Origin: Agrypnia vestita
Taxonomy: Eukaryota > Arthropoda > Insecta > Trichoptera > Phryganeidae
Reading direction: 5' to 3'
NCBI GenBank assembly: GCA_016648135.1
Contig: JADDOH010011043.1
Coordinates: forward strand, 31,603-95,602
Length of the DNA: 64,000 bases
The first letter of the stretch is position 1, and each line of letters starts with the position of its first letter. The position numbers were made by a program, and so were the translations under genes. Below the pieces are notes generated by a model that had not been told where the DNA came from, made no database searches, and saw nothing but the letters and a program-made list of their open reading frames with translations. Positions 52,957 through 63,718 of the stretch are shown piece after piece.

Positions 52957-53870
52957 TTTTTTTATAATTTTATTTATTTGTTTGGAAATATTAACAGATG
53001 ATATGAACAAGAAAATGATATGTATATGTGTATGACAGTGTGAATAGATACTAATGAACTTATGAACTTATATCGTAGCATATTTCACATAAAAATAATT
53101 TTGAAGTAATACATAATAATAATAATATACCTAGGTAAATTAAAATAAAAGAGATAAGTAGTAACAGTAATGAATAAAACACTTGTGATCTTAGGTGGTA
53201 TGGAGACACATGACAGATGTCAATATCGGTGAACAAATCGTTGTAGGCTCGGCACATTCCCACCATGGGTGAGCGTAATCCGGAGTTGGCACGAGCAACA
53301 GGAATGCGGAAGAGGTATTGTGTTCTAATGGCTCTTGCTGGGACGTGGATGTTTAAAAGTGATAATAGAGGAGGACAAATAAATTGGTTTCGACAGATCT
53401 TACACAAGTTGAAAATGTCAAGAGCTGTGCCTCTGTTTTTTAAACATAAAATGTTAAAATATTTCAATGAATCTGCATAGTGCTGCCGCGGGACGTGTAA
53501 TCTAAAGCTAAGCGTTCTTATGTATTTTATTTGTATTTTTTCAAGTTTTTCAGTATCTTTATTATAGTAGGGATTCCAAATGATACGGATTCGAGTTGCG
53601 GTCGGATAAGAGTTTGGTATGGGTGCATGGATGTTTTAGGATTTTTTAAATTTCTGGTTAAACGAAGTATAAATCCTGTCACGTTTTTTGCTTTACTAAT
53701 AATGTTTTCTATGTGTATACGGAAGCGAAGATTGGTGTGAAAGATAACACCTAAGCTTTTTATTGTCAACGGATTGAAGCTCATTGCCACCGATATGGTA
53801 CTGGAGACTTTATGACTTGGAGACAAAGAGATCATGCAATTGATGATGTTTCAAGCAACAGCGTCGTCTC
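52957..53870 (-). pseudogene. LINE reverse-transcriptase C-terminal half, relic
   Basis: Two long minus-strand frames cover it. The first (53835-53527) reads TIKSLGVIFHTNLRFRIHI, then KAKNVTGFILRLTRNLKNP and LIRPQLESVSFGIPT. The second (53467-53060) reads FNLCKICRNQFICPPLLSL, LNIHVPARAIRTQYLF and NSGLRSPMVGMCRAYNDLF. These match the LGV--D-KL-F--HI, L-RP-LEY-S-VW and N-PF-R---LYN blocks of Jockey/CR1-type elements. The 3' end is an A-rich tail at 52957-52980. Fragments of the same family lie at 55096-55630 and 62512-62575. Confidence 0.75.
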
Positions 53871-54999
53871 TGTAAGACTCCTATATTTAATCCTAATTAA
53901 AAAAAAAAAATTTCCCACTGCGAGAAAAATCTGATCATCATCCCACTTCCAGTGTGTACCAACTAACATGCACATGTTCTCAAATTATAATACACAGCGT
54001 TTTAAGTTTCAAAATGTCATCACTATAAATTGAAAACTGGTAAATTGAGTGTTACCCTTGCAAGTACCACCCTTCGACCCGGGCTTGGTTAGCAGTATAA
54101 CGACTTTAACGACCGAAACCACGTTTCCAATCAACAGCTCTCTTTTTTTAATTAATGTAAATACTTATAATGCAAAAATTAATGTAAAGTAAATAAATAA
54201 TCAGATTAATGGTAACGTCATTTATGTAATGACATTACCATTAATCGTTACCTATATTCGTTGAACCATCACCTTACTAAGTTTACGCGGGTAGCACCGA
54301 TATTATGTTACGTATATATTATGTAGGAAAAATGGAAAATTAAAAATGTACGTTAGATTCATTGAGACTTCATTTATTTATTATTTATTATTATTATTAT
54401 GGAGTTTTAGAAGCGAAAAATTCTCATAAAGTAATTTACCTGTGAAAAATCGATGAGTATCATGTATGGGTGAGGGAACTAATTACAGGAGGAATGTATT
54501 TTTTTTTGTGCAATCTAATAATAAAATGCGTTTTTAATACACTTATTGGAAAATCATGTTGAAATTTTAACGCATAAAATTTTTTAACCGTCGTGGTATT
54601 TCAGGATTTTCTAATCATTCAATGAAAAATGAACATACATTTTCCAAATGAAAAGATTTTGTACATTTTATATATTTTAATTATATTTGTCTTATGGTAG
54701 ATAATTTGTAATTGTTAGAAAAAATGAAATCTTGTTAAAGTATTCAAAATTTCACAAATAACCAAATAATTTAACCATCACTCCTACCTATTCAATATCT
54801 TTATCGTCTTCATCTTACTATGTTTTTATATTTATACATTCAAGTGCTGGAATTATTATTGAATTTTATAAACTTTTGATTTTTTTCTTTAATTGCCATC
54901 TTTCCATATAGATGGCGATAGCGTATTTGCATTGAATAAAATAGCGAGTTATATTATTACCATATTATGTACAAATTTCCAAATTAGATTCAAGTGTGG
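53871..54999. other. Non-coding stretch with a long hairpin
   Basis: ATTAATGGTAACGTCATT at 54205-54222 pairs with AATGACATTACCATTAAT at 54228-54245 (17 of 18), with a 5-base loop. No gene recognised. Confidence 0.65.
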
Positions 55000-55095
55000 T
55001 CGATCATGTACGAGTCGGTGAACGTAACATTGTGTAAAGTGATCACTCAAACCAGCCTACGACAGGTCGTAAGTCCTGTATATGTACACCCAAAA
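55000..55095 (+). repeat. TGATCA interspersed family, copy h
   Basis: Contains TCGGTGAACGTAACATTGTG, TAAAGTGATCACTCAAACC, AGCCTACGACAGGTCGTAAG and TCCTGTATATGTACACCC. It ends where the LINE fragment begins. Confidence 0.75.
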
Positions 55096-55630
55096 GTAGT
55101 AACAGTAATGAATAAAACATTATAAATTTAAAATATTAAATTAATTCTTTCTTTATTTATATCTTGCATCCCAGCATTGAATCAATATTTAATTATTAAT
55201 CAAGTATTAATTCAATGCTGCGACGCAGAATTATGTTCACTTGTGATATTAGGTGGTTGGAGAGTCTGGAGACACATGACAGATGTCAATGTTGGTAAAC
55301 AAATCGTTCTAGGCTCGGCACATTCCCACTATGGGTGAACGTAATCCGGAATCGGTACGAGCAACAAGAATGTGGAAGGGGCAGTGTGTTCTAGTTACTC
55401 TTGCTAGGTCGTGTATGTTTACAAGTGATAATAGGGGAGGACAAATAAATTGGTTTCGACAGATCTTATACAAGTTGAAAGTATCAAGAGCTGTGCGTCT
55501 GTTTTTTAAACATAAAATGTAAAATATTTATATGAAACTGCATAGTGCTGCCGCGGGATGTGTAACCTAAAGCTAGGCGTTCTTATGTATTTTCTTTGCA
55601 TTTTTCAAGTTTTTCAATATGTTTATTATA
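55096..55630 (-). pseudogene. Second copy of the 53-kb LINE tail, split by an insertion
   Basis: AGTAGTAACAGTAATGAATA at 55096 equals the sequence at 53158. From 55239 (ACTTGTGATATTAGGTGG) to about 55630 it follows 53184-53570 closely (GGCTCGGCACATTCCCAC, GGTGA-CGTAATCCGGA, AATTGGTTTCGACAGATC). Frames are broken. It is cut by a 120-bp insertion at 55117-55238. Confidence 0.8.
55117..55238. mobile_element. Small palindromic insertion within the LINE copy
   Basis: This sequence is absent at the paralogous locus near 53183, where AATAAAACACTTGTGAT is continuous. It contains CAGCATTGAATCAATATTTA, facing AGTATTAATTCAATGCTG, an inverted pair around AATTATTAATCA. It may be a miniature transposon; no clear target duplication. 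Confidence 0.6.
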
Positions 55631-56257
55631 CTTCCATACACACGTACTTTCCCATACAAATAGTTTTCTCTATGAGATTGAGAAATCATCTTAATTATAG
55701 TGCATTCATTTAAAACTACTCTACCTCATGCAAATAGTTATCTGGTATCTAAAAATACACCCGAATTGTAGGTACCATTTATGAGTGTATACATTTTTTG
55801 TAGTTTTATTGAATATTGAATGTTTGGTAGGTACCTATCTGTTTATTTTATAACATTCGGAATACGAAATTTTGTCCTGTTTACCTTATAATGTGTTCCG
55901 CGTGTGTGCTCAGCGTTTCAACCATTGTGAAAAATCGAGCATTAACAACGCGATGTGTTCACAAGTGTTTATAGGCAGTTGCATTGAGTATTCCGCTGGT
56001 TAGATATCACAAGGTTGCTGCTGAATTAGGTACCTGAATAAATTCTGCCATGTGTAAATGTGACGGTTTTAGACAATCACACGTTTTCATACATTTGTCA
56101 TTGATATTTGCAATGTTTAATAATTCAAAATATTTACAAGATGCAGATTTAAAAAAAAGTTTTATGAATAATTCATATCCCCTTTATGCAAAATTATAGA
56201 TTTCCTGTATTCATAAAAGTTAACAGCTTGGCAGTGGTTTAGGCGCATGGAACACAT
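55631..56257. other. Non-coding stretch
   Basis: No gene recognised. Confidence 0.4.
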
Positions 56258-56900
56258 TTTTATATTTTTTATTTAATAGATAAATACATATGATTTTTTT
56301 ACAACAATGATAACTATAATAGATATTAATAATAAAATTATTATATATGTTACACCTCACCAAAAAGAGTCAAGTTTTTGTGTGTGGTGAGGGATAATCA
56401 CATACAAAGGAAAAATTTACATCAATAAAACAAAAAAATTTAATTACAAAGTAATTCCTAATTTAATTTTTTTAAGTAGGTTAGTAGGGTAATATTTTGG
56501 TAGTATAATCTATGTTTACATGTAATGAGAATTATTAGTATATAAAACATGAAAATTGTAGGTACGTAGATGTAGTAATATTTATTGCATATTCTTGAAG
56601 TGGGGCTTTAAATTGTACTTGAAATTATTGTAATTATCAAAAGTTTTTAATTCTGTGGGTAAATTATTAAAGTAAAGTAAAAAACTTTTATACCTTTTTT
56701 ATTATTTTCATATCTGCGCGAGTGATAAGCTTGTGAAGTACTAGTTTTCTATTCTTTAAATATTTGAAATATCGAATATTTCTTATAAATTATGTCAACT
56801 GTATTAACATTAAAAATGTTAATCAAAGTTTCTCTTCTGAATCTTTGGATTATTTTTATGGGATTCATTGTAATAATACTATATTGTAGCAACAATTAGC
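56258..56900 (-). pseudogene. LINE tail relic with 3' UTR hairpin
   Basis: The minus strand ends in an open FNNLPTELKTFDNYNNFKYN and LKPHFKNMQ before a stop at about 56588. F--LP-E-R------FK--LK is the standard C-terminus of Jockey/CR1-like LINEs. Upstream, less preserved, are RRETLINIFNVNTVD and RRYENNKKGIKVFYF. The 3' UTR includes CCTCACCACACACAAAAAC, TTGACTCTTTTTGGTGAGG, a 7-bp stem, then an A-rich tail ending near 56258. The same 3' end is at 44605-44760. Confidence 0.7.
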
Positions 56901-57416
56901 TATATGTTAAAACAATTTGATTTGATGACACCCACGGGGGTTTCCTCATCCTAGGAGATTAAAATTAAGGTAGAAATTTCGTGATTTTTTACAAGATGTT
57001 TGGGAGATATTGTGTTGGGTATCAGGAACAAGGAGGCAAGCACTAACCTTTCTTCCTTCTGGATCGCTGGTTCTGCTCTTGTCTCTTCTTTATCGTCCCA
57101 AACTTCTAGCGGCGAGGTGTTAATTACGTAGGACCTAATAGTAAGTTTAACACTCGCGTAAATATGTAAATTTTTCGGTTTATATTACCGGCAGTTCACG
57201 GCGAGAGGTATGCGGTCACTTTTTTCACTGACTTTTTTCGGTTGCGGTTGCAGTTGCTTTTTGTCTTGTGGCGACTTCGTTTTTCAAATTGCAGCGGCTT
57301 CTGCTTGCGGGAAGTAGGTAGGGAGCGGGGAAAGCGGGAACACCTTTTGCCTAGTTTACACGCGCTAATGGCGCTAACATAAGGAGTTAATAAAATGTTT
57401 TTATTAGCATATATTT
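56901..57416. other. Non-coding stretch with a GC-richer part
   Basis: From 57010 to 57340 the GC content rises, with GGTTGCGGTTGCAGTTGC and GGGAGCGGGGAAAGCGGGAA. No open frame recognised. Confidence 0.45.
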
Positions 57417-57560
57417 GTAACGGGACCGCTCTGCACTAAGTACTACAATGTACTTCTACATTATACTAAAGTGTACACTTCATACATTTGTAAGGGAACT
57501 GCACACTACAAACTACACACACCTCAAACTTTGAACTACAAACTGAACACTTCAAATTTA
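57417..57560. repeat. Fragment related to 17205-17780
   Basis: Carries GGGACCGCTCTGCACTAAG, TACTACAATGTACTTCTAC, AAGTGTACACTTCATAC and CTACAAACTACAC. GGACCGCT and the TACTACAATG and AGTGTACACTTC words match the inverted end of the other copy. Confidence 0.55.
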
Positions 57561-57970
57561 ATTCATGTTAAGTGACGTTGCCCATTTAACCATTAATTAA
57601 TCGTCACTTAATTTCCTGTATTTTCATTCGTCTTCCAAAGCCATGATCCGTACAATCTTATATTATTTTATGTTTCTTCAAATGTTCTGGATGTTAAAAA
57701 ATATGTGAAGCAATTACTTTGTAGTGTTGTTAACCAATGAATTGTTTATTATATTATAAAATGATCAGTTTCTCAAAAAAAGTTCATCGGTGTAATATAT
57801 AAAAATTATTTATATTATGTGTATATATACCTACATATTTAATAAAAATACCCCAAAACCTGACAATAGTACACAATTATTGTCAGGTAGGTACGTCACA
57901 AAGTATTACATTTTTTTCCTGGAATAAGGTATACATAATAGAATTCTCATGTATCCGATCTCTCTGGCCT
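57561..57970. other. Non-coding stretch
   Basis: An inverted pair, CCTGACAATAGTACACAATT followed by ATTGTCAGGTAGG, lies at 57858-57890. No gene. Confidence 0.5.
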
Positions 57971-58175
57971 AAATATACACTGTAGAGACGATTATAAGAT
58001 AACCTGATGAAACTATATTTTTATCAACACTGCAGAGAAGATTATAAGGTAACCTGATGAAACTATATTTTTATCAACACTGCAGAGAAGATTGTAAGAT
58101 AACCTGATGAAACTATATTTGAATAAACACTCCACGTATGATAACTTGACGAAACACTATTTGAATAAAATACTT
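57971..58175 (+). repeat. 50-bp tandem repeat, about four copies
   Basis: Units are exactly 50 bases apart (CACTGNAGAGA at 57978, 58028 and 58078). Each holds GATTATAAGRTAACCTGATG and AAACTATATTTTTATCAA. The fourth copy (from 58128) has decayed (CACTCCACGTATGATAAC). Confidence 0.9.
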
Positions 58176-59494
58176 AAAGTATGATTATATTTTGATGTAG
58201 CGATTAGTACCTATTATTATATACTCGAAAAGAATTACCATAAAATGTAAGAGACAGAATATGTAAAATTTTTTGAAATACATTTATTAATTTAAAAATT
58301 CAACGAAAATACTATAGCTTTATAATATTTATTTGATTGAAGCGGTAAGCACCCACTTTAGAATTGATCACGTTTGTTTTATATTATTTCATTTATTTAT
58401 TGCGAAATACAGACAGCAATTAATCCTTGTTTAATTTATGTTGCTACGCAACACGTACATGTACATGTGCGATGTTTAATAAAACGAAATCATTATTTAA
58501 AAATTATCCCATAAAAACATATTTTTCAACATAAATTATTTATATTCTCGGTCTCGGTTTCCATTTTATTGTATTTGTTGTCATTTTGCAGAATAATAAT
58601 CAGCTTCTTTTGTAGCAATTTTAAACAGAGATAAATTCTAAAGTGTCCGTGATTTAAATAATTTTATAATTGTACCAGAAAGTGCAAACCTAAGATAAAT
58701 TTGCATTTGTGTGGGTGTGACCCGAAATGTAAGTGAGAATGCATTGTCACCGACATCAAATCGATGTGCAAAATTTCAGCTCGATTGGATGACGGGAAGT
58801 GTGTTAATGTACACATTCAAGATTTTCCACGTTTCGATTTTTAAAAAAAATAACCAAATAATAATATAAATCAAATTTCTACATTACGATTCATAATTTT
58901 ATTTTGAATGTTTGCTTGTATAATGCAAAAAATTAAAGTGTACGTTCAACAAATTTCAAGTAAAGTACCGGAATTTCTTTGAATTTTTAATAGCATTTAA
59001 ACAAATAGCTACAAAAGGAAAACGAGCTTTATTTACAAGTCGAGTTTTCTATTATGAGTCATAAGCTTAAATACTTGATTGCTTCTTGTGAACCAGTGTT
59101 GTTTTGAAACGTCTTGTTTTTTTTTTTATTTTCTTTGTTTTTGATGTTTTTATTTTACTTTATGAAATAATTAAGGTCGATTTATAAATTATATCTCAGA
59201 ATCTGGATTCTGCGGACCTCCGTTAACATTCTTTAATTAAAATAGATTTAACGGCAAAATTGTGAAAATTAAGATTCCTTTATTTAAAAAATGCTTTTAG
59301 CCAAGATTTATTTACAATCCAATGAACAGGTTATTGATTAAGTAAACAACATAATACTGAATAACTCGGAAACTAAATTAAATTAAGATACTTAGGGAGA
59401 AGTAAGGCAATATAAAAGTTAAATCTCAAATGCCTGTAACAAAAATTACTGAAATATTTTTTTATAATAACCAATGCGATGTTAGCAACAGAGC
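58176..59494. other. Non-coding stretch
   Basis: At 58765-58800 a short piece (GCAAAATTTCAGCTCGATTG then GATGACGGGAAG) is related to the repeat at 3676-3945. No gene recognised. Confidence 0.5.
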
Positions 59495-59499
59495 GAGCA

Positions 59500-59815
59500 C
59501 ACTGTGACGAGGTTAGTGATACCAGCGATAGTAAATAAATTAATAACCTGCCGGCGGGAAAGAATTTTTTGTGCGTGTGAATATTTAATGGAATTTACTG
59601 GAAAGTGATCGAAGTAATAAAAACAGCATAAATTAGTTCGAATTAAGAAACAGTGTAATAATACGTATGTGGAATATTCTAGAAACTTTTAGTAACTTTA
59701 GATTTAAGAACAGCGTTCCGACTAATTCGTGTCCAGTGACTTGGTAAATAAATAAAAACTTTACATAGTTATTTTAGTGTTTGCATTTGCTTCCTATAGT
59801 CACGTCCCGTGACAA
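59500..59815 (+). mobile_element. LTR-like segment, weak
   Basis: Starts TGTGACGAGGTTAGTG and ends CACGTCCCGTGACA. It contains AATAAATAAAAAC near its end and a body with alternating GC-rich and A-rich parts. This resembles the layout of the LTR candidate at 32018-32527, but no inverted ends, target duplication or coding sequence supports it. Confidence 0.22.
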
Positions 59816-60526
59816 TATTTTATTAAGATGAAATTCCGGTTATTTAGTTATTGTTTGGAAATATAATGACACAAGATAGTAATACATCAGTATTAACAAG
59901 TAGTATCGAATATATTTAGCCTAGCATAATTTACATAGATAATAACTTTGAAATATACATAATAATAGTAACTTAAATAAAAAATTAGAGACAAGAATAG
60001 TAACAATAGTAAATAAAATGTATTAAAATAAGTTAATAAAAGTAAATAGTAAAATTCAGTAAATAAAAAGACATCAAGATAAGTGAAATTTTATTTACAT
60101 CTCAGGTCGCAAAGTATTGTGTACGTATTTGAATATTAATTAAATATAGAGACAACAGAATAAAAAATTATACAGAGTTAAACTAAACCCCTTCTTTAAG
60201 CTAGGAAACTGGGATAAAGTGGATGTAGGTCTCCTCTCGGGTATATTTAAAGAACATTTATTATCCAGTTAATATATTTATTCTTGCAGAATCATATTGC
60301 TAGTATTTTTTACAATGGACGTTTTTTTTTTTATTTCTTTCCGAACCGAGTCTCTTATCTTCTAAGACATTATAAATTTTTAAGAGGATTTAGTGTGACC
60401 TTTTAATTATTTCAAAATTTACAAACCCTTAGTAATTTGTAAACGTAAACATGGAACCAAAACGCGAACCAGGAAATATAGTTTAATTCATGTCTATATA
60501 TTTTGTTGATCTATTGGAGGTACGCA
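59816..60526. other. Non-coding stretch
   Basis: A-rich with many AATAGTAA-like words. No gene recognised. Confidence 0.45.
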
Positions 60527-62245
60527 GGATTAGGGAATATAATCCCGGTGCATTGTTCCAATCCAGGGATTTTGGGATTAAAAACGGCCAATCCCGGAAG
60601 CAGTACTTAATCTGTCTGAATTTTATGTTATATTATTATAGGTCATATTATAGTGCAAATATTTTTAATTTTAATCTCCTCTATACCTATATTACAATTT
60701 TATTCCTACGATGTACATAATTTATATAACCTTTATTACCTGCATAATATTATGCAATAAAATTATTTTTGTAGGTTGATTATTTTTGTAATTATAAATA
60801 TAATTAATTAAACAAGTGTCGTACAAAATTATGTACAGATTATTAAGAGAAAAAACAGTATAAAGACTATTGACAAACAAAACAATATCCAAATTCAATG
60901 AAAACTTTTTTTCTCATTTATCAATAAAAGGAACTAAATGTTGAACAAATCAGTCATAAAGTCTAAATCAAACATATATCGACGATCCCTAAATATATTC
61001 TCGAATCTGCAAGTTTCAATTTTCGTTTTCCTATCTAAAGTTGACTCCATATTTTCTCTACAACATTAATATTAAATTCAATCTTTATTTTCAGATTATG
61101 TTAAAAAAGTTTAACTTTCTTTTATTGCTTTTTACTCCTTTTAACTCGTAGCGTCTGCTTGTCTGCCAAAAAACTTTGGATCGATTTTTAACCCTTTTCC
61201 CGTGATCCAATCGAGCTGAAACTTTGCAGTCAGACTTGTGGCGACGATAAAAATGACTTATCAAATTTTCGTTTTAAAGAAATTAATTATTGTATAATTT
61301 TGGATTTTTCGAAATTTTATCGGTTTTTTTAAATTGGAAACCATACAAATGAGAAAGGAGACGTGTGGAGAAGGCGAGAAACCTTTTTCAACTAGTCTGA
61401 CTCGAGCCATAATATACATGGAACAGATTTTCCACATGAACTTAAAGCAAGAGGAATGTGTTGATAGAATATAAAATTAGAAAAGTAGTATAATAAAAGC
61501 TTGGTTTTTATGGGTTAGATTTGTTTTAAATAAATTTTTTTAGTGGTAAATAGTAGTTTTAGAGTAAATTGGATGGTTTAGAATAGTAAAACTAAAATTA
61601 ATTTTTTCCATATTCAACAGTTTACGTAGGGACCTACGATATGGGATATTCAGTATTAAAATTGCCAACAGGAAATTAATAAGATACGAAATATGTTCTG
61701 AGCCCGAGAAAGTTATTGATACTCGAATCACTCCGATGGCTTCTCAGTTTATGATCAATATAAGATGCAGCAGGATGTACCCTTTCGAGCTCAATGCTTG
61801 TGTAAGGAATGGTTATCAAGAATATATAATTTTTTTCAAGATGGGGATACCGAAAGGCAATTTAACGGATGTAGGAACATTGGCCGTAATCTATGTCATA
61901 ATTAAATTAAATAAAAACCATTTCTTATAAAATCATATAAAAACAATAAATAGTAATATTACATAGGTGTACTATATTACGTTATACCTGCCGAATCGGA
62001 CACAATTAATGAATCGATCGACCATTAACGTCTCGACTCGAGTCGCGCTTAATTTCACACCTATGTGCGAGTGAAACAGACTGCGGCCAGACCGGCACGC
62101 AGCGCGCCAGGAAATTAGATAATTACGGGACGCACGGACCGCTATTCTCTTTTTAAATTATTTATTGGATCAATCCCGAAAGTCTCAGGATTAAGTTTTT
62201 TTCAATCTAGGGATTTCGGGACCATGATCCCAGGATCCCTACGCG
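60527..62245. mobile_element. hAT-like element with GGGATT subterminal repeats
   Basis: The left end is CAGGATTAGGGAATATAATC, then CCGGTGCATTG, CCAATCCAGGGATTTTGGG. The right end, read on the minus strand, is TAGGGATCCTGGGATCATGG, TCCCGAAATCCCTAG. Both have several GGGATT/AATCCC words within 100 bases. The interior holds the inserted repeat at 61130-61405, a frame of 64 codons at 61736-61930 without known motifs, and a GC-rich part at 61990-62130. No transposase recognised. End borders are approximate. Confidence 0.5.
61130..61405 (-). repeat. Interspersed repeat, paralogue of 3676-3945
   Basis: Inverted relative to the first copy: AACTCGTAGCGTCTGCTTGT, CTTTGGATCGATTTTTAACC, CCGTGATCCAATCGAGCTG, then TTTTGGATTTTTCGAAATTT and AAAAAGGTTT near the far end. 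Confidence 0.78.
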
Positions 62246-62334
62246 GGATATGATTTACGCAGGTTCTTAGTTTATATGAAGTAACAAAATATGTATAGAT
62301 GTAGCATCGTCAAATTTAGTATAGTGGAAAGTAT

Positions 62335-62493
62335 TTTTTGTTAGCTACAACAGGCCGTGTGCCCAGTTACCGAAACACGTCACAAAAATAAATCTCACGT
62401 AGATGTGTTGTGAACTCACCGGGAATCAAACCCGGAGCTCCCGGTACGAGAAGCCAGCCAAGTGTGATGTCCGCTGGACTACAGGAGCCGCCA
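62335..62493 (-). mobile_element. tRNA-derived SINE, family 2
   Basis: The minus strand begins TGGCGGCTCCTGTAGTCCAG, has box B GGGTTTGATTCCCGGTGAG, and the body TTTGTGACGTGTTTCGG and TAACTGGGCACACGGCCTG, ending in an A-rich tail. The head differs from 9503-9674 by a few bases. Confidence 0.8.
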
Positions 62494-62511
62494 AGTTGGC
62501 AGGTTATTATA

Positions 62512-62575
62512 AGCTCGGCACATTCCCACTATGGGTGAGTGTAAACTGGAGTTAGTGTGAGCTATAAGAATACAT
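62512..62575 (-). repeat. Third fragment of the 53-kb LINE family
   Basis: AAGCTCGGCACATTCCCAC then TATGGGTGAGTGTAAACTGG matches 53248-53290 and 55311-55350. Only about 60 bases remain. Confidence 0.6.
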
Positions 62576-62614
62576 TAACACTATTAGGTAAGTGCGGCTT
62601 ATTTCTGATTGAGA

Positions 62615-62672
62615 ATAGGATCATTATTTAATTATTGGAGAATAGGATCATTATTTAATTAATTATTGGGGT
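62615..62672 (+). repeat. 28-bp direct repeat, two copies
   Basis: GAGAATAGGATCATTATTTA occurs at about 62610 and 62638, each followed by ATTATTGG or ATTAATTATTGG. Confidence 0.8.
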
Positions 62673-62749
62673 ACAATTTAATTTTGTTTAACCGCTTCGC
62701 TCATTTTTGTAATTAACTTCATCCCTCCGGTGTGAGTTTTTTTTCATTA

Positions 62750-63045
62750 GCGTCGACGTTTCGCAAATCAGGTTTAATTTGATGGTGCAGGGTCGAATCA
62801 GGGTTCTGTCCGGGAGACGACGCCGGTAAGGTCACGGCCGAGCGGAATCAATATTCGGCGCAGCATCCCCCCGCCCCCCTCGCTGCCTGCCCACGTCCTC
62901 GCCGCCCAGCGCACACCTCGCTGTGTACCTTTCTAAAGGAACATAACCGAGATATGTGGTCTTTTGAAACTGGAAGATTATACACGCTCCGTTTTACACC
63001 TTGCCTGCGAGCGCGATCAGCAGTCGGAGCCTGCGTTGTATAGAA
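62750..63045. other. GC-rich, CpG-dense island
   Basis: The strongest GC-rich block in the window, with GGTCACGGCCGAGCGG, CATCCCCCCGCCCCCCTCGC, GTCCTCGCCGCCCAGCG and CCTGCGAGCGCGATCAGC. It has no long open frame. In an AT-rich insect genome it could be a promoter with 5' UTR of a gene beyond the window or a GC-rich repeat; no TATA or initiator stands out. Confidence 0.45.
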
Positions 63046-63149
63046 TGCGGTAACAGCCTATTGTAATTCTTAAGTCTAGAAAAATATAATATAGTATTGA
63101 CCAAAACCAAACCTTACTGTATATTAAATATCGCTTTTTGAATATATTA

Positions 63150-63300
63150 TTAATGGATATGGCTTTTATAGTAGAGATTATTCATGATGATCATTAAATA
63201 ATATTAACCTTGTTACCTCTACGTGAGTTTAATAATACTTTTGTATATTTTTCACTTAAGTTTCGAGAAAAATTGAATCTCTCATCGACAGATGAATTAT
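63150..63300 (-). repeat. CTACGTGA-type interspersed repeat, copy 3
   Basis: Contains TGATCATTAAATAATATTAA, CCTCTACGTGAGTTTAATAA, and TTAAGTTTCGAGAAAAATTG with AATCTCTCATCGACAG. On the minus strand the last part reads CTGTCGATGAGAGATT, a loop, and CTCGAAACTTA. Confidence 0.58.
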
Positions 63301-63718
63301 CAAACTGACTAATTTTTAATATAGAATTTTTCTGTTCAACTATAAATAATGGTTAGATACTGAAAAAATGAGACGAAGGCAAGTCTAAAGGTTGTAACGA
63401 GAATATTGCGAGAAGAGGAGAAGAGTTAATGAAAGTAGTATTATTTAGGCAAATTAATACCCGGCTTAAAATTTCTTTCAATTTCGAACTTTCAAAATTA
63501 GTCATTTTATTTTATACAACGGGATGGAGAAGTTTAATAGTACATGAACGAAAATAATGATAACTAGCTATAATGTGGTTCGCAAATTCAGAAAAAATTA
63601 TGTTCTTTTAGTCTAATTTCTATAATATATATAATTTCTATAATATATGATATAATTTCTAGTGTAGCCGGCGAATTTACTATTGCAATCACCGCATAAA
63701 ATTTCGTAAGTTAATACT
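63301..63718. other. Non-coding stretch
   Basis: TAATTTCTATAATATATAAT repeats occur at 63610-63660. No gene. Confidence 0.5.

Noticed and set aside
53265..53480. Plus-strand frame repeated at 55331-55522, looking like a conserved gene
   Set aside because: It is the antisense of the LINE tail, conserved only because both loci are copies of that LINE.
57971..58175. Possible CRISPR-like or ribozyme array
   Set aside because: Units are contiguous without spacers, and the CTGATGAAAC motif lacks any helix between its two parts.
59500..59815. A confident LTR retrotransposon call
   Set aside because: Kept only as a low-confidence feature because no inverted ends, target duplication, primer site or coding sequence supports it.
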